Assembly: GCF_024758725.1 (NCBI RefSeq)
Contig: NZ_CP096972.1
Coordinates: 478,001-542,000, forward strand
Origin: Sphingomonas sp. SUN039
Lineage (GTDB): Bacteria; Pseudomonadota; Alphaproteobacteria; Sphingomonadales; Sphingomonadaceae
Direction: 5' to 3'
DNA length: 64,000 nucleotides
The notes beneath the pieces are model-generated. The model worked only from the letters and a program-made list of their open reading frames with translations. It did no database searches and was not told the origin of the DNA. Shown here piece by piece: positions 26,989 through 35,465 of this stretch; positions within the stretch are counted from its first letter, which is position 1, and each line of letters starts with the position of its first letter. The translations under genes and the position numbers were made by a program.

Positions 26989-28144
26989 CGCCCGGTGCAA
27001 ATGTCCGACCACTAAACGCCCTGCTTGGTGTCCCGTCGATCATCAGCTTGATATAGAAGGCATGGTTGGGCAGATTGAGCAGATCGAGAACGTCGAAGGT
27101 CGGCTGAAACTCGCGAGCTAGAACGCTGGCATCCCCCGGCCCCACTCGAAAAGATACGAGCGTCCCTGCGTTACCCAGCACCGAATGTCGCACGTCGTCG
27201 TCGAGCTGATGGAGATACTGGTGTGCGACGACCAAACCCAAGCCCACCTTCCTCATTTCCGGCATCATGTTGGCGAAGGCGAGCGTGGTGAACGTCTGGA
27301 ACTCATCGACATACAGGAAGAACGGACGACGCTCGGATATGAACGTCTCTGATCGGCTGAGTGCTGCCAGTCCGATCGTTGCCACCATAATGCTACCGAG
27401 AATGTTGGCGCTGTCCTCACCCATCCGTCCTTTGGCGAGATTCACGATCAAGATGCCGCCGGTGTCCATAACGGAGCGGAAGCTGATGGGGATTTCAGGT
27501 GCGACCAATGCCCGATACAATCGTGGATCGGTAAGGAGCGCACCGAGCTTGTTCTGAATCGGTGCGACCATCTCCGCGCGCAAACGATCCGGTAGCTGTT
27601 CAAACTCGTCAAGCCAGAAGCGACGCACCACGTCGCTCCTAATCCCGCGCACCACCCCCTGTCGAAATGTCTTGTCGCCGTAGAGGCGGAGAACATCGGG
27701 AAGGACAGAACCGTCGCGCTCGATCAAGGCATAGAGGGAGTTGCGAAGGACGTGTTCCATGCGAACGCCCCAAGCATCGCCCCATAGCTTCTTCATGGCG
27801 TCGAGAAGACCGTTAACCGCCAGCGGTATCTTGTCCTCGCGCACCCGACGTAGCGGGTTGTATCCATAGGGCTGATGGCGTGCTGCGGCGTCCAGATAGA
27901 TAAACGGGCGTCTGCTCAAGCTGGCGGCATCCCGCATCCGCTCAGCAAGGTCGCCATGTGGATCAATGAGGGCAAACCCTCGGCCATGCTCAAGATCGGA
28001 TCGCGCCAGCGTCTCGATCAGCGTCGATTTCCCGACGCCGGTCTTTCCCAGCATATACATGTGCGACAGCCGGTCGGTCTGTTTAATTCCGAAGCGCGTG
28101 AACCGGTTGCGGGAGTTGGTTTCGGCGAAATAGGATATGTCCAT
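26981..28144 (-). CDS. TraG/VirD4-type DNA-translocase ATPase
   Basis: The 387-residue product has Walker A GKTGVGKSTLIE (about 33-41), DPHGDLAERM, and Walker B FFLYVDEFQTF (about 274-281) followed by EMRKVGLGLVVAHQYLHQL. This is the type IV secretion DNA-binding ATPase fold without an N-terminal membrane anchor. Shorter than usual coupling proteins (often 500-700), it looks like a soluble motor. An XRE gene lies upstream at 28198-28461. Confidence 0.8.
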   Translation of the reverse strand: MDISYFAETNSRNRFTRFGIKQTDRLSHMYMLGKTGVGKSTLIETLARSDLEHGRGFALIDPHGDLAERMRDAASLSRRPFIYLDAAARHQPYGYNPLRRVREDKIPLAVNGLLDAMKKLWGDAWGVRMEHVLRNSLYALIERDGSVLPDVLRLYGDKTFRQGVVRGIRSDVVRRFWLDEFEQLPDRLRAEMVAPIQNKLGALLTDPRLYRALVAPEIPISFRSVMDTGGILIVNLAKGRMGEDSANILGSIMVATIGLAALSRSETFISERRPFFLYVDEFQTFTTLAFANMMPEMRKVGLGLVVAHQYLHQLDDDVRHSVLGNAGTLVSFRVGPGDASVLAREFQPTFDVLDLLNLPNHAFYIKLMIDGTPSRAFSGRTFAPGAI

Positions 28145-28176
28145 CGGGCCATTGTGCGCGGACGCAGCCACACTGA

Positions 28177-28196
28177 CACGGGGGCAGAATATCCGC
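28177..28196. repeat. 20-bp repeat, copy near the TraG-like gene start
   Basis: Bases 28177-28196 match 31451-31470 at 18 of 20 positions (shared CACGGGGGCA and AATATC). One lies between the XRE gene and the TraG-like gene, the other upstream of ardC, so it may be an operator. Confidence 0.5.
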
Positions 28197-28197
28197 T

Positions 28198-28461
28198 CTA
28201 TGGCTGGCCTTCATACAACGGACGCAGAATCTCGTCAGGCGCGATCTGGAGCGCCCGGCAGAATCTCACGAATTCGTACACATCAAGACGTCGCTGACGC
28301 CGCTCGATTTTGCTGATCGCCGATTGGGTGTCGCCGAACATCGCCCCGAGGTCGGCTTGCGTGATGCCGAGTTCCTGCCGCCGCGCTATCAGCCGGTCGA
28401 TGATGTCGATGTACGGCTGCTCGAAGGCGGACTTGCGTGAATACGGCATAGTCACGCCCAT
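28198..28461 (-). CDS. XRE-family helix-turn-helix regulator (copy 2)
   Basis: The 87-residue product has one XRE domain: RRQELGITQADLGAMFGDTQ, AISKIERRQRRLDVYEFVRF. ATG 28461 or ATG 28449 may be the start. It shares the pattern G-TQ--L, S-IER--RR-DV-EF with copy 1 at 26290-26553, so the two are paralogues, each upstream of an ATPase. It likely controls the TraG-like gene. Confidence 0.8.
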   Translation of the reverse strand: MGVTMPYSRKSAFEQPYIDIIDRLIARRQELGITQADLGAMFGDTQSAISKIERRQRRLDVYEFVRFCRALQIAPDEILRPLYEGQP

Positions 28462-28557
28462 TCGCAGGCCATTTTAGAATAGTGCAAAATAGACTATTGA
28501 CTTGCTTTCGAGCTGCGCTGAGCATTCGCAATGGGAACAGATGGGTGGGGAAGGCGG

Positions 28558-28992
28558 ATGGGTAAGGTGTTGCGATCTGGAACGACGCTGGTTGGCGTCC
28601 TCGTCCTTGGAGCCTGTTCGGGGGCCAGTGGGCTTAGCGCCGCCGACAAGACGGGGATCATGGCCGACGCCAAGGCGCGCCTCCTTGCCAGAAAATGGCA
28701 GTCTCAGTTGTTTCAGATGAGTATGTGTTCGGACGTCTTTTCGGTCGGCGATCCGCAAATTGTCGACACGACCCTCGGGAAGGACACGGGGAAGGTGAAG
28801 ATGATCATTCCCATAATCGTCACCAACCCTGAAACGCATTTTGGTCAGCAGACGGCACCGGATAAGGCGTGCTACGGGTTCGCTCACCCAGGTTGGAATA
28901 TCAACGAACCCTACAACGTCACGTACGAGTTCCAGATTGAGCATTGGGAATCGGGCTGGCGCGTATCGCAGATACAAGCCAACGGGTTCTGA
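28558..28992 (+). CDS. Lipoprotein of unknown function
   Basis: The 144-residue product has a lipoprotein signal with lipobox VLGAC (TLVGVLVLGACSG). The mature part has no recognised domain; it holds three cysteines and ends YEFQIEHWESGWRVSQIQAN. ATG 28558 follows GGAAGG. It is divergent from the XRE gene. Confidence 0.65.
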   Translation: MGKVLRSGTTLVGVLVLGACSGASGLSAADKTGIMADAKARLLARKWQSQLFQMSMCSDVFSVGDPQIVDTTLGKDTGKVKMIIPIIVTNPETHFGQQTAPDKACYGFAHPGWNINEPYNVTYEFQIEHWESGWRVSQIQANGF

Positions 28993-29043
28993 TCCCCGAC
29001 AATCGTCAAAATGGCAGTCTCCCGTAAGCGCGGCTGCCGGTCT

Positions 29044-29457
29044 TCAAAGGCTGTTCGACGGCCCTCTGATCGTTGTCGTCTCGGTAGTGACGCAATCTCC
29101 GTCGCGTTCCTCAAGTTTGGTTGCAAGGCGCGAAAACATTGTCCGAAGTGCTTTTCGCGTCAGCCTCCACGTGTGGTGCCACAGAAAATCAAAGGCGCGA
29201 CCACTCAATTCCCAAAACTTGATAACGGCCTCGGCGCAGCAGACAATGAACCTTGCGATATAGGGTGTAGCGTGCACAATGACGGTCACTGAACCAAGCC
29301 AGAACAGGAACTGGCAAGCTTGATCTGTAAGTGCCAACCACTCTGGCATAGAACCGTGCCCAGCAAGCATATGCGCTAGGTCGGATGTCAACAGGGCATA
29401 GTGGCTAAGGCCGGAAAAGAGGGTTAGTATTATGGCATGCGGGGCATTTCGACTCAT
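29044..29457 (-). CDS. Hypothetical membrane protein
   Basis: The 137-residue product has two likely membrane helices (HAIILTLFSGLSHYALLTSD; QFLFWLGSVTVIVHATPYIA) and a basic, helical C-terminal half. GGAG lies upstream of ATG 29457. It converges on the lipoprotein gene. No family recognised. Confidence 0.5.
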   Translation of the reverse strand: MSRNAPHAIILTLFSGLSHYALLTSDLAHMLAGHGSMPEWLALTDQACQFLFWLGSVTVIVHATPYIARFIVCCAEAVIKFWELSGRAFDFLWHHTWRLTRKALRTMFSRLATKLEERDGDCVTTETTTIRGPSNSL

Positions 29458-29463
29458 GGCCAA

Positions 29464-29866
29464 TCTCCTAGACTGACTGTTGTTGACTAGCCCCGCTAGG
29501 CTGGGGGCGCGGCGCCAACCGCAACCCAGTCACCTAGACCCCTGATTTTCCGAGCTATGGCGCGGAAGATTGGGGGTCTTTCTTTGGTGTGGAAAACACA
29601 AACCGCCACCCAAAGAGAAGCAAGGCTTCTAGTTGCTCGCACGTCCCGCAGGGCGAGCGTTGGAGTGGCGCTGGGCGGGGCCAGCCGGTATGCCAAGATG
29701 GCACCATCTGGTGGCGATACCCCCCATTTACCACCAGATGTAGAAAGCTATCCCCAAATTTTTTGATGAAGGCAATCGGACATTTGGATGAGTCTGAAAA
29801 CGATACTATCGTCCAAATACGGGGCTAGGCTGGTACTGCCAGCGATACTGTAAATGGGGGGAATAC
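29464..29866. other. Non-coding stretch with small inverted repeats
   Basis: No convincing gene. Short open frames here have no recognisable product. It holds a 10-bp inverted repeat at 29705-29714 / 29731-29740 (CATCTGGTGG, CCACCAGATG, 16-nt loop) followed by an A/T-rich run, and GC-rich short repeats at 29490-29515. A transfer origin or regulatory region is possible but not shown. Confidence 0.45.
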
Positions 29867-30421
29867 GTGCCAAAGGCCAAGCAGCGACTGCATCGGCGAA
29901 TCGGTCGATGGAAGCCTATAACGAAAGGTATGGAGCGAAAAAACCCCGACTCGATTCGGAAGTTCTTTTTTGACGTGATCGCGCATGACTACGGCAAGGA
30001 TACGGTTCCGTTTGCGGATGCGATCCAGTGGGCCATTTCGCGAATAACTCCTAACGAGCAGCGCCTTTATCACTACCCACGAACGGCGGAGTGGCTGTAC
30101 CTAGCGACGAGAAACGAAAAGCATATTCACTATGGCGATATTGAAATTGCGGCTCGGAGTATGGGTTTGCCGACGGCGCTTATCCTTACCTACACACGTA
30201 TTTTCTCCGAGTTCCAGTCTGACGAAAAGACGAAGGCGATGAAGTCCCTTCGCCTTCTCGAGGCCTTCAAAGCGTCGATTGAAGCACTGATTGCCATCGT
30301 GTCGGCTCATGCTGCCAGTCCGACCGTGGGCGATACTCGGCTGTCGTTTGAAGATTTCGATGCGATGAGGAAGGCATATAGAACGGCTTTTGATCTGCCA
30401 TTGTTTGACCAACCCGAATGA
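29867..30421 (+). CDS. Hypothetical soluble protein of the element
   Basis: The 184-residue product starts at GTG 29867 after GGGGGAATAC and is basic at the N-terminus. Segments include IRKFFFDVIAHDYGKDTVPF and HYGDIEIAARSMGLPTALIL, which look like a helical, possibly DNA-binding, protein. No family recognised. It ends against the terminator at 30425-30448. Confidence 0.6.
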   Translation: MPKAKQRLHRRIGRWKPITKGMERKNPDSIRKFFFDVIAHDYGKDTVPFADAIQWAISRITPNEQRLYHYPRTAEWLYLATRNEKHIHYGDIEIAARSMGLPTALILTYTRIFSEFQSDEKTKAMKSLRLLEAFKASIEALIAIVSAHAASPTVGDTRLSFEDFDAMRKAYRTAFDLPLFDQPE

Positions 30422-30424
30422 AAA

Positions 30425-30448
30425 ACAGCCTCCCGCTAGGGAGGCTGT
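30425..30448 (-). terminator. Rho-independent terminator of ardC
   Basis: ACAGCCTCCC (30425-30434) and GGGAGGCTGT (30439-30448) form a perfect 10-bp stem with loop GCTA. On the minus strand the stem is followed by TTTTT, so it ends the ardC transcript, with the stop codon just 4 bp before it. Confidence 0.88.
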
Positions 30449-30451
30449 AGG

Positions 30452-31351
30452 TCACCATTCTCCCGCTGCCACAATCTCATGCAGATAGGTGGCAGCCTGA
30501 TTGGCAAGCCGGGAGGCTGTAAAAATCGCACGGGTATCGTTTTTGAGCAGTTGCAGCCAATGCCCGACGTAAGCGGCATGGTCGGGACGAGGCGTGTTGC
30601 TCACGCCCAGGTCGGCACATAGGAATGCTGCACCGATCTCGGCCACCAATTCCTCGGCGGCAACGTCTTCCATCTTCAATCGTTCACCGAACCTATCGAG
30701 ACGGTGCTTTGCCCCGGCCCAGTGTACGAGTTCGTGGAGGACCGTTGCGCCGTATGCCTGAGTGGCGGAGCTTGTCGGCGTGTCGATGAAACGGCCGATC
30801 TCGGGCATTTCGATATAGTCGCCGGGGATATTATAGCGAGCCATCGTGCCGATATGCACGTCGGCCTTACTGGCCTGCACGAACAACGCCACCGATTCCA
30901 TGATCTCGCCGGTTCCCGGTTGACGCCTCTCCTCCGGCGGCGTCCAACCTTCGACTTGATCGGCATTGAACACCCTTGATGCTCGGGCAAAGAGCCGAAT
31001 GGAAGGCTCGTCCCCTTGGGCTTTCGACTCCTCCTCGATCCGTTTGAAGAAGACGATGGTGGAACCCCTCTCGCCCTTGGCGACCTGAGCGCCCACCTCC
31101 TGCCACTGACGGTATGTTCCCCAATACCCGCTGCGATATCCCTGCTCATACGCCTGCGCCCAAAGCGCGATGACGTTGATGCCGTGATATTCCATATGCG
31201 TATGAGCGTTCTGCGGCTTTGCGATGGCAACACCGTTTCCATGCCACGGCATAACGAACTCACCGGCTCCCGCTTCGATTGCGGCAACGATAGTGTTGGT
31301 GACGGCACGATATACATCGAACCGTTCACTCGAAAGAACATCGGATTTCAT
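30452..31351 (-). CDS. ardC: ArdC-like antirestriction / ssDNA-binding metalloprotease-domain protein
   Basis: The 299-residue product has the ArdC N-terminal domain (FVMPWHGNGVAIAKPQNAHT, INVIALWAQAYEQGYRSGYW, GAQVAKGERGSTIVFFKRIE) and a C-terminal zincin motif TVLHELVHWAGAKHRLDR (about residue 205). ArdC proteins protect incoming plasmid DNA from restriction. ATG 31351 has the strong site AGGAGG. Its presence points to transfer of this DNA between cells. Confidence 0.9.
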   Translation of the reverse strand: MKSDVLSSERFDVYRAVTNTIVAAIEAGAGEFVMPWHGNGVAIAKPQNAHTHMEYHGINVIALWAQAYEQGYRSGYWGTYRQWQEVGAQVAKGERGSTIVFFKRIEEESKAQGDEPSIRLFARASRVFNADQVEGWTPPEERRQPGTGEIMESVALFVQASKADVHIGTMARYNIPGDYIEMPEIGRFIDTPTSSATQAYGATVLHELVHWAGAKHRLDRFGERLKMEDVAAEELVAEIGAAFLCADLGVSNTPRPDHAAYVGHWLQLLKNDTRAIFTASRLANQAATYLHEIVAAGEW

Positions 31352-31450
31352 ATTTTCCTCCTGCACAAGCGGGAGCGTCCCAAGGATTGAGGCGCTCCCC
31401 ATTGCGAGGGAGGTTCCGAGGTTCAGTGTGGGGCAGGGGGCCGATGTCGG

Positions 31451-31482
31451 CACGGGGGCACAATATCGGCTGGGCCGATGAT
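31451..31482. promoter_or_regulatory. Repeat and palindrome upstream of ardC
   Basis: Bases 31451-31470 match 28177-28196 (18/20). Overlapping it, AATATCGG, a 5-bp spacer and CCGATGAT (31462-31482) form a palindrome with the same 8-5-8 layout as 35023-35043. It sits about 100 bp upstream of the ardC start and 12 bp outside the left 33-bp inverted repeat. Confidence 0.5.
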
Positions 31483-31494
31483 CTGGTGCGGGTC

Positions 31495-31527
31495 GAGGGA
31501 CTTAGGGACGTAAGGGACTTATTCCGG
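31495..31527. repeat. Left 33-bp inverted repeat
   Basis: The arm contains three spaced copies of AGGGAC. It differs from the right arm's reverse complement at one base (T for G). It lies 75 bp upstream of the small gene at 31602. Confidence 0.85.
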
Positions 31528-31601
31528 GGAACATATCGACCTCACCATTTTCGGCGTTATCGGTTGTCCCGATAATCTGCCGCCGTGCAGCATTCGATCT
31601 G

Positions 31602-31808
31602 GTGCATGACACTGAGAGCGTCATGCTCATTGCCGACGAACACCTCGACGATTTCATTTGCCGGTATGAACGAGCGTTCGGCGACCGCCTGACCCGTGAA
31701 GATGCCCGTCCGATCGCTACTGGCCTCGTCGATCTCTACCGTCTCATCACGCGGCCTTTGCCAGATACGGACTCTCATCCGGTGCAAACCGATCCCGAAG
31801 CAGCTTAA
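31602..31808 (+). CDS. Small hypothetical protein inside the recombinase cassette
   Basis: The 68-residue product includes [20 protein letters not shown] and [20 protein letters not shown], a pattern I recall from small proteins on sphingomonad mobile elements. ATG 31602 or ATG 31623 may be the start. Its last 62 bp overlap the 3' end of the recombinase gene on the other strand. Confidence 0.55.
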   Translation: MHDTESVMLIADEHLDDFICRYERAFGDRLTREDARPIATGLVDLYRLITRPLPDTDSHPVQTDPEAA

Positions 31809-33396
31809 GACTACGCAGCTCGATTTCCCTGTTCGGGTCTGCGAGGCTGTCCGATATGTCCTTGAGAAGCCGGTTTCCGGTCGCCATCGTCTGGTCAGAA
31901 AAAGTTCTAACATCCTCTACGACAGTGCACCGACGTGGAATTTGCCCAAAAAATGGGTTCACCGAGAAGGGTTTCATGGCCTCAACGCTCAGTATTTTGC
32001 CCTTAAGTAAAAAGTTCGAACCGACCGTTTTGATGATTAATTGACGATCACTTTTTGTACCCTGCAAAAACCAATCCACGGCGCATCTGCTGAACGAAAT
32101 CACGTCGCGCAAAAGTTCGAACCGATTTTGTGGATCTGGTTCGGCAAGCCCTTTTTGAAGCGTTTCACCCTCGGATGCGAGCCGTGCTTTCTCAAGGACA
32201 AACTCGTCATCGGACAGCATGCGACGCAAACGCATGGCAGTGAGTTCGCGTATTTGCGACGCATTTTCGTCCATAGCGGCCAAGCATGATCGACGCTGAG
32301 TTTCCAATGTTTCTTGATTGGAAGCCCGTTCGCGCTCCAACGCATCGAACGCCCATTCTTCAACATCGCGATCAATGGCGAGGGATGACAAGAAGGCGAT
32401 AAACTGCTGTTCGAGCACATCCTGTTCGACCGAGCGTTCCACGCACTTCGGCCCTAACCCGCGTTTGGTGCAGTGATAATAAGTGTAGCGTGAGCCATAT
32501 CTGTTCGTCTTTTGCTCGGCAGTCACCATCATGCCGCACGTTCCACAGCGAATGAGGCCGGTATATAAAAAGTCGTGACGGGAAGATTTGGCAATGCCGT
32601 CACGCTTCAAGAGCCACTGGACCCGCGCGAACTCGTCTTTGGTGACGACCGGCTGATGCTGGCCGGGATATATCTGTCCCTTCCAGAGTATCTTGCCCGC
32701 ATAGAATGGATTGCCCAGCATTTTGTAGATCGTGGACAGAGCGAGCGGTTTGCCGCCGCTGCGTCGTTTGCGGGGAGAAACAAAACCCCATTCGTCGCGG
32801 GCAATGAGGGCGATCTGACGCGGCGAAAGCACGCCCGTCAGGAACATGTCGAATATTCGTCGCACCAGCGCAAATCTATCTGCATCTGGCAGGATCGTGC
32901 GCGTCACCGGACAATTGAGATAGCCGATTGGTGCATGGTTGGGTCGCCAGCCCTTTTCGAGCTTCGTCTGGTTGCCGCGTTTGACGTTTTCCGACAGGGC
33001 ATCGCTGTAGTATTTGGATTGCCCGAACATGATCGACAGCATGAATTTGCCCTGCGAGTTGTTCTCGAAGGTGTAGGTCGAGAATTTCAGGTCATGCAGC
33101 ACGCCGCAATCGAGCAGATAGATAATTTGCCCGCCGTCGATGGAGTTGCGCGCCAGTCGGTCGGGTGCCCAAGCGACGATGCCCTCGGCCTCGCCACGCT
33201 CGATCCGTGCGAGCATCTGGGCGAATATCGGTCGTCCGGGGGACTTGGCACTCCTTGATTCCACGAAGGTCTGGACGACCTCGATGTCATCCCGGTCGCC
33301 GAACGAACGTAGCATCGCTTGTTGTTGGGATTCGAGCGAAAGGACTTGTCGATCCTCAGCCTCGGACGATTTTCGGCAATAAAGAAAATATCTCAT
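31747..33396 (-). CDS. Large serine recombinase (second copy in the element)
   Basis: The 549-residue product has the resolvase catalytic domain ([20 protein letters not shown] with the nucleophilic Ser; [38 protein letters not shown]), the recombinase domain, a zinc ribbon ([13 protein letters not shown] ... [13 protein letters not shown]) and a coiled coil (about 345-420). ATG 33396 is 5 bp from the right inverted repeat with no clear ribosome site, so its promoter must lie in or beyond the repeat. It probably acts on the flanking repeats. Confidence 0.9.
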   Translation of the reverse strand: MRYFLYCRKSSEAEDRQVLSLESQQQAMLRSFGDRDDIEVVQTFVESRSAKSPGRPIFAQMLARIERGEAEGIVAWAPDRLARNSIDGGQIIYLLDCGVLHDLKFSTYTFENNSQGKFMLSIMFGQSKYYSDALSENVKRGNQTKLEKGWRPNHAPIGYLNCPVTRTILPDADRFALVRRIFDMFLTGVLSPRQIALIARDEWGFVSPRKRRSGGKPLALSTIYKMLGNPFYAGKILWKGQIYPGQHQPVVTKDEFARVQWLLKRDGIAKSSRHDFLYTGLIRCGTCGMMVTAEQKTNRYGSRYTYYHCTKRGLGPKCVERSVEQDVLEQQFIAFLSSLAIDRDVEEWAFDALERERASNQETLETQRRSCLAAMDENASQIRELTAMRLRRMLSDDEFVLEKARLASEGETLQKGLAEPDPQNRFELLRDVISFSRCAVDWFLQGTKSDRQLIIKTVGSNFLLKGKILSVEAMKPFSVNPFFGQIPRRCTVVEDVRTFSDQTMATGNRLLKDISDSLADPNREIELRSLKLLRDRFAPDESPYLAKAA

Positions 33397-33401
33397 AGGG
33401 G

Positions 33402-33434
33402 CCGGAATACGTCCCTTACGTCCCTAAGTCCCTC
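33402..33434. repeat. Right 33-bp inverted repeat
   Basis: Reverse complement of 31495-31527 with one mismatch. It ends 5 bp before the recombinase start codon and so covers the place where its leader should be. Confidence 0.85.
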
Positions 33435-33673
33435 CGAACCGTCGCTATGAATCCGCGCGGACGTTGTGCAAGTTAGGAGGAATATTGGGAAAATAGGGAG
33501 TAGGGAGTGCATGGGTAGGTAACGCCGGAATCATACGCTTTGAATCCGATTCACGCGAATCGCGCTATCCCCATCGTGCGACGAACAGACAGCGAGCAAC
33601 AGGCGTCACAATACCTCTCATACCGGTATTGTGACGCCTGTCGTTAAGGTGCCGTCCCCCTCATGCTGGTGGA
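33435..33673. promoter_or_regulatory. Intergenic region with a 16-bp perfect inverted repeat
   Basis: Arms 33600-33615 and 33625-33640 are perfect reverse complements with a 9-nt loop (core GGTATTGTGACGCC). Located 33 bp upstream of the ATPase gene start, it looks like an operator or a replication-related site. A similar half (ATATTGTGACG) follows the same gene at 35038. No gene seen. Confidence 0.6.
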
Positions 33674-35035
33674 ATGACACCTGCCAAAACCGATACCACG
33701 ATACCGACTATTTCGCGGGTCTGCCCCGATGGGACGATGGTCGAACTGCTATATGACGCCGATACGGCAACCACCGCACTTGCCGTCTGTGCACCTGATG
33801 GCTCGATAACGGTCGAGGCCCAGGTCGATCTTCCGACCGGCGAGCGCCTCATCCCGTATGCCGCCACCAATAACCTGCTGACCTCGGGATGTGTGCTGCT
33901 GCCGTCAGCGGTCGGCGAGTGCGTATCGAAGGCGGAACTGATCGGTGACATCAAGGCGTTCATCCACCGTCATGTCGATCTGCCAGAACTGTACGAAGAC
34001 ATCGCCGTTCATTACGTTCTGCTGACATGGGTGCACGATGCGTTCAACGAACTGGGTTATCTCAGGTTTTTAGGAATGCCCGGTAGCGGCAAGACCCGCC
34101 GCCTGCTCGCCATAGGATCGCTCTGCTACAAGCCCTTCTTTGCATCGGGGGCATCCACGGTTTCCCCTATATTCCATGTGCTCGATGCCTTTGGTGGCAC
34201 CCTCATACTCGACGAAGCCGATCTACGGTTTTCGGACGCCACTGCCGATCTGACCAAAATTCTCAACAACGGCACGATGAAGGGTTTGCCGGTGCTCCGC
34301 ACCATGACCAACAGGTATCGCGAACTCAATCCGCAAGCGTTCAAGGTCTTCGGCCCCAAGCTCGTCGCCATGCGTGCACCCTTTGCGGACGATGCCCTTG
34401 AAAGCCGTTTCATCACCGAATCTACCGGTAACGCGCCACTGCGTCCCGACATTGATATCCATCTGAGCGATACGATGAAGTCTGATGCGCTGCTGCTTCG
34501 TAACAAGCTGTTGGCATGGCGATTTCAGGCCCGACACGCGGTCGGCCCTGACCCTCGTCGACTGGTCGACGGTCTGTCTCCACGGGGTAACCAGTCGGCT
34601 TTGGCACTGCTGTCATTGATCGACGACGAACCGCTGCGAACTAAGATCGCGGACGACCTCGTGGCTTGCGAGGCGCGTGTGACAACAAAACGCGCCGCCT
34701 CAGCGGACGCCACGATGGTCAAGGTCTTGCGACTGATGTTCCGCGTGGCACCGACACCGTATCTGACGCTCGCTGACATCACCGCGCAGTTCAACGATGC
34801 GATGGCCGAGCATGGTGCTGCACCAATCGAGAGCAAGGCAACGGGCTGGTTGGTGCGCGGGAAGCTCGGACTGGTCACAACCAAGACGCGAGGCGTCTAT
34901 GTCATCCCGCAAAGCGAACGCGGTAAAATCGACGCGCTCGCGGACAGGTTTGGTTTGCCGGCCGAAATGGTGATAGCGGCACCGGAGATTGCGGCGCTGG
35001 GATTTCTTGCGCGAAGCGCAAAAATATCGGCCTGA
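33674..35035 (+). CDS. P-loop ATPase, helicase/primase-associated type
   Basis: The 453-residue product has Walker A LGMPGSGKTRRLL (about 135-143) and Walker B GTLILDEADLRF (about 178-185), then an Arg-finger-like stretch, and a C-terminal winged-helix-like part (LTLADITAQFNDAMAEHGAA). Similar ATPases act with phage or plasmid replication proteins. No primase domain is visible in the N-terminus. It could be the element's replication helper; function not proven. Confidence 0.65.
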   Translation: MTPAKTDTTIPTISRVCPDGTMVELLYDADTATTALAVCAPDGSITVEAQVDLPTGERLIPYAATNNLLTSGCVLLPSAVGECVSKAELIGDIKAFIHRHVDLPELYEDIAVHYVLLTWVHDAFNELGYLRFLGMPGSGKTRRLLAIGSLCYKPFFASGASTVSPIFHVLDAFGGTLILDEADLRFSDATADLTKILNNGTMKGLPVLRTMTNRYRELNPQAFKVFGPKLVAMRAPFADDALESRFITESTGNAPLRPDIDIHLSDTMKSDALLLRNKLLAWRFQARHAVGPDPRRLVDGLSPRGNQSALALLSLIDDEPLRTKIADDLVACEARVTTKRAASADATMVKVLRLMFRVAPTPYLTLADITAQFNDAMAEHGAAPIESKATGWLVRGKLGLVTTKTRGVYVIPQSERGKIDALADRFGLPAEMVIAAPEIAALGFLARSAKISA

Positions 35036-35055
35036 CCGATATTGTGACGTCTCCC
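35023..35055. promoter_or_regulatory. AATATCGG palindrome after the ATPase gene
   Basis: AATATCGG, 5 bp, CCGATATT (35023-35043) is a perfect palindrome overlapping the ATPase stop codon. The layout matches 31462-31482. It lies 80 bp upstream of the XRE gene at 35124 and may be its operator. Confidence 0.5.
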
Positions 35056-35123
35056 GCGAAAACGGGTGCGACGCGATGATGAATGGAGCGACCGTTTAGG
35101 TCGCAGCCATAATTCCAACCCTT

Positions 35124-35465
35124 ATGCCTCACAAAAATTCTGTGCGCCGTGTCCGTAATCGTTCCGCCCTCACCCAAGAAGAGCTGTGCAATCTGGTCGA
35201 TATATCGCAATCGACGCTTAGCGAGCTTGAGCTTTTTCGAGAGGCGACGAGCCTCGACACCGCACTTGCCCTCCAGGTCGTTTTCGGGACGCAACCCCGA
35301 AAGCTCTTTTCAGTTCTATATGCCCGTATTGAAAACGCCGTAATGGGCCGTGCTGCTTCGCTCGATCAAAAGCTCCGCGACAAAACCGACGCGCGATCAC
35401 TTAGAAAGCTGCGGACGCTCGACGATATGGTCAAGCGCGCGACCTCTCAAACCACCGAGCTATGA
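35124..35465 (+). CDS. XRE-family helix-turn-helix regulator
   Basis: The 113-residue product has an XRE domain (RVRNRSALTQEELCNLVDIS, STLSELELFREATSLDTALA) and a helical tail. It overlaps the next gene by four bases (ATGA), so it is co-expressed with the RuvC-like protein. Confidence 0.8.
   Translation: MPHKNSVRRVRNRSALTQEELCNLVDISQSTLSELELFREATSLDTALALQVVFGTQPRKLFSVLYARIENAVMGRAASLDQKLRDKTDARSLRKLRTLDDMVKRATSQTTEL

Larger units (their letters stand above)
31495..33434. mobile_element. Inverted-repeat-bounded serine recombinase cassette (possible invertible segment)
   Basis: A 33-bp sequence at 31495-31527 is present in reverse complement at 33402-33434 with one mismatch. The 1.87 kb between them holds a large serine recombinase gene and one small gene. 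Inverted sites around a serine recombinase are the layout of a DNA inversion switch; a nested insertion is the alternative. Confidence 0.7.

Noticed and set aside
29557-29766. A 69-codon rightward frame in the gap at 29.5-29.8 kb
   Set aside because: No recognised domain and no ribosome site; the repeats present suggest non-coding DNA.
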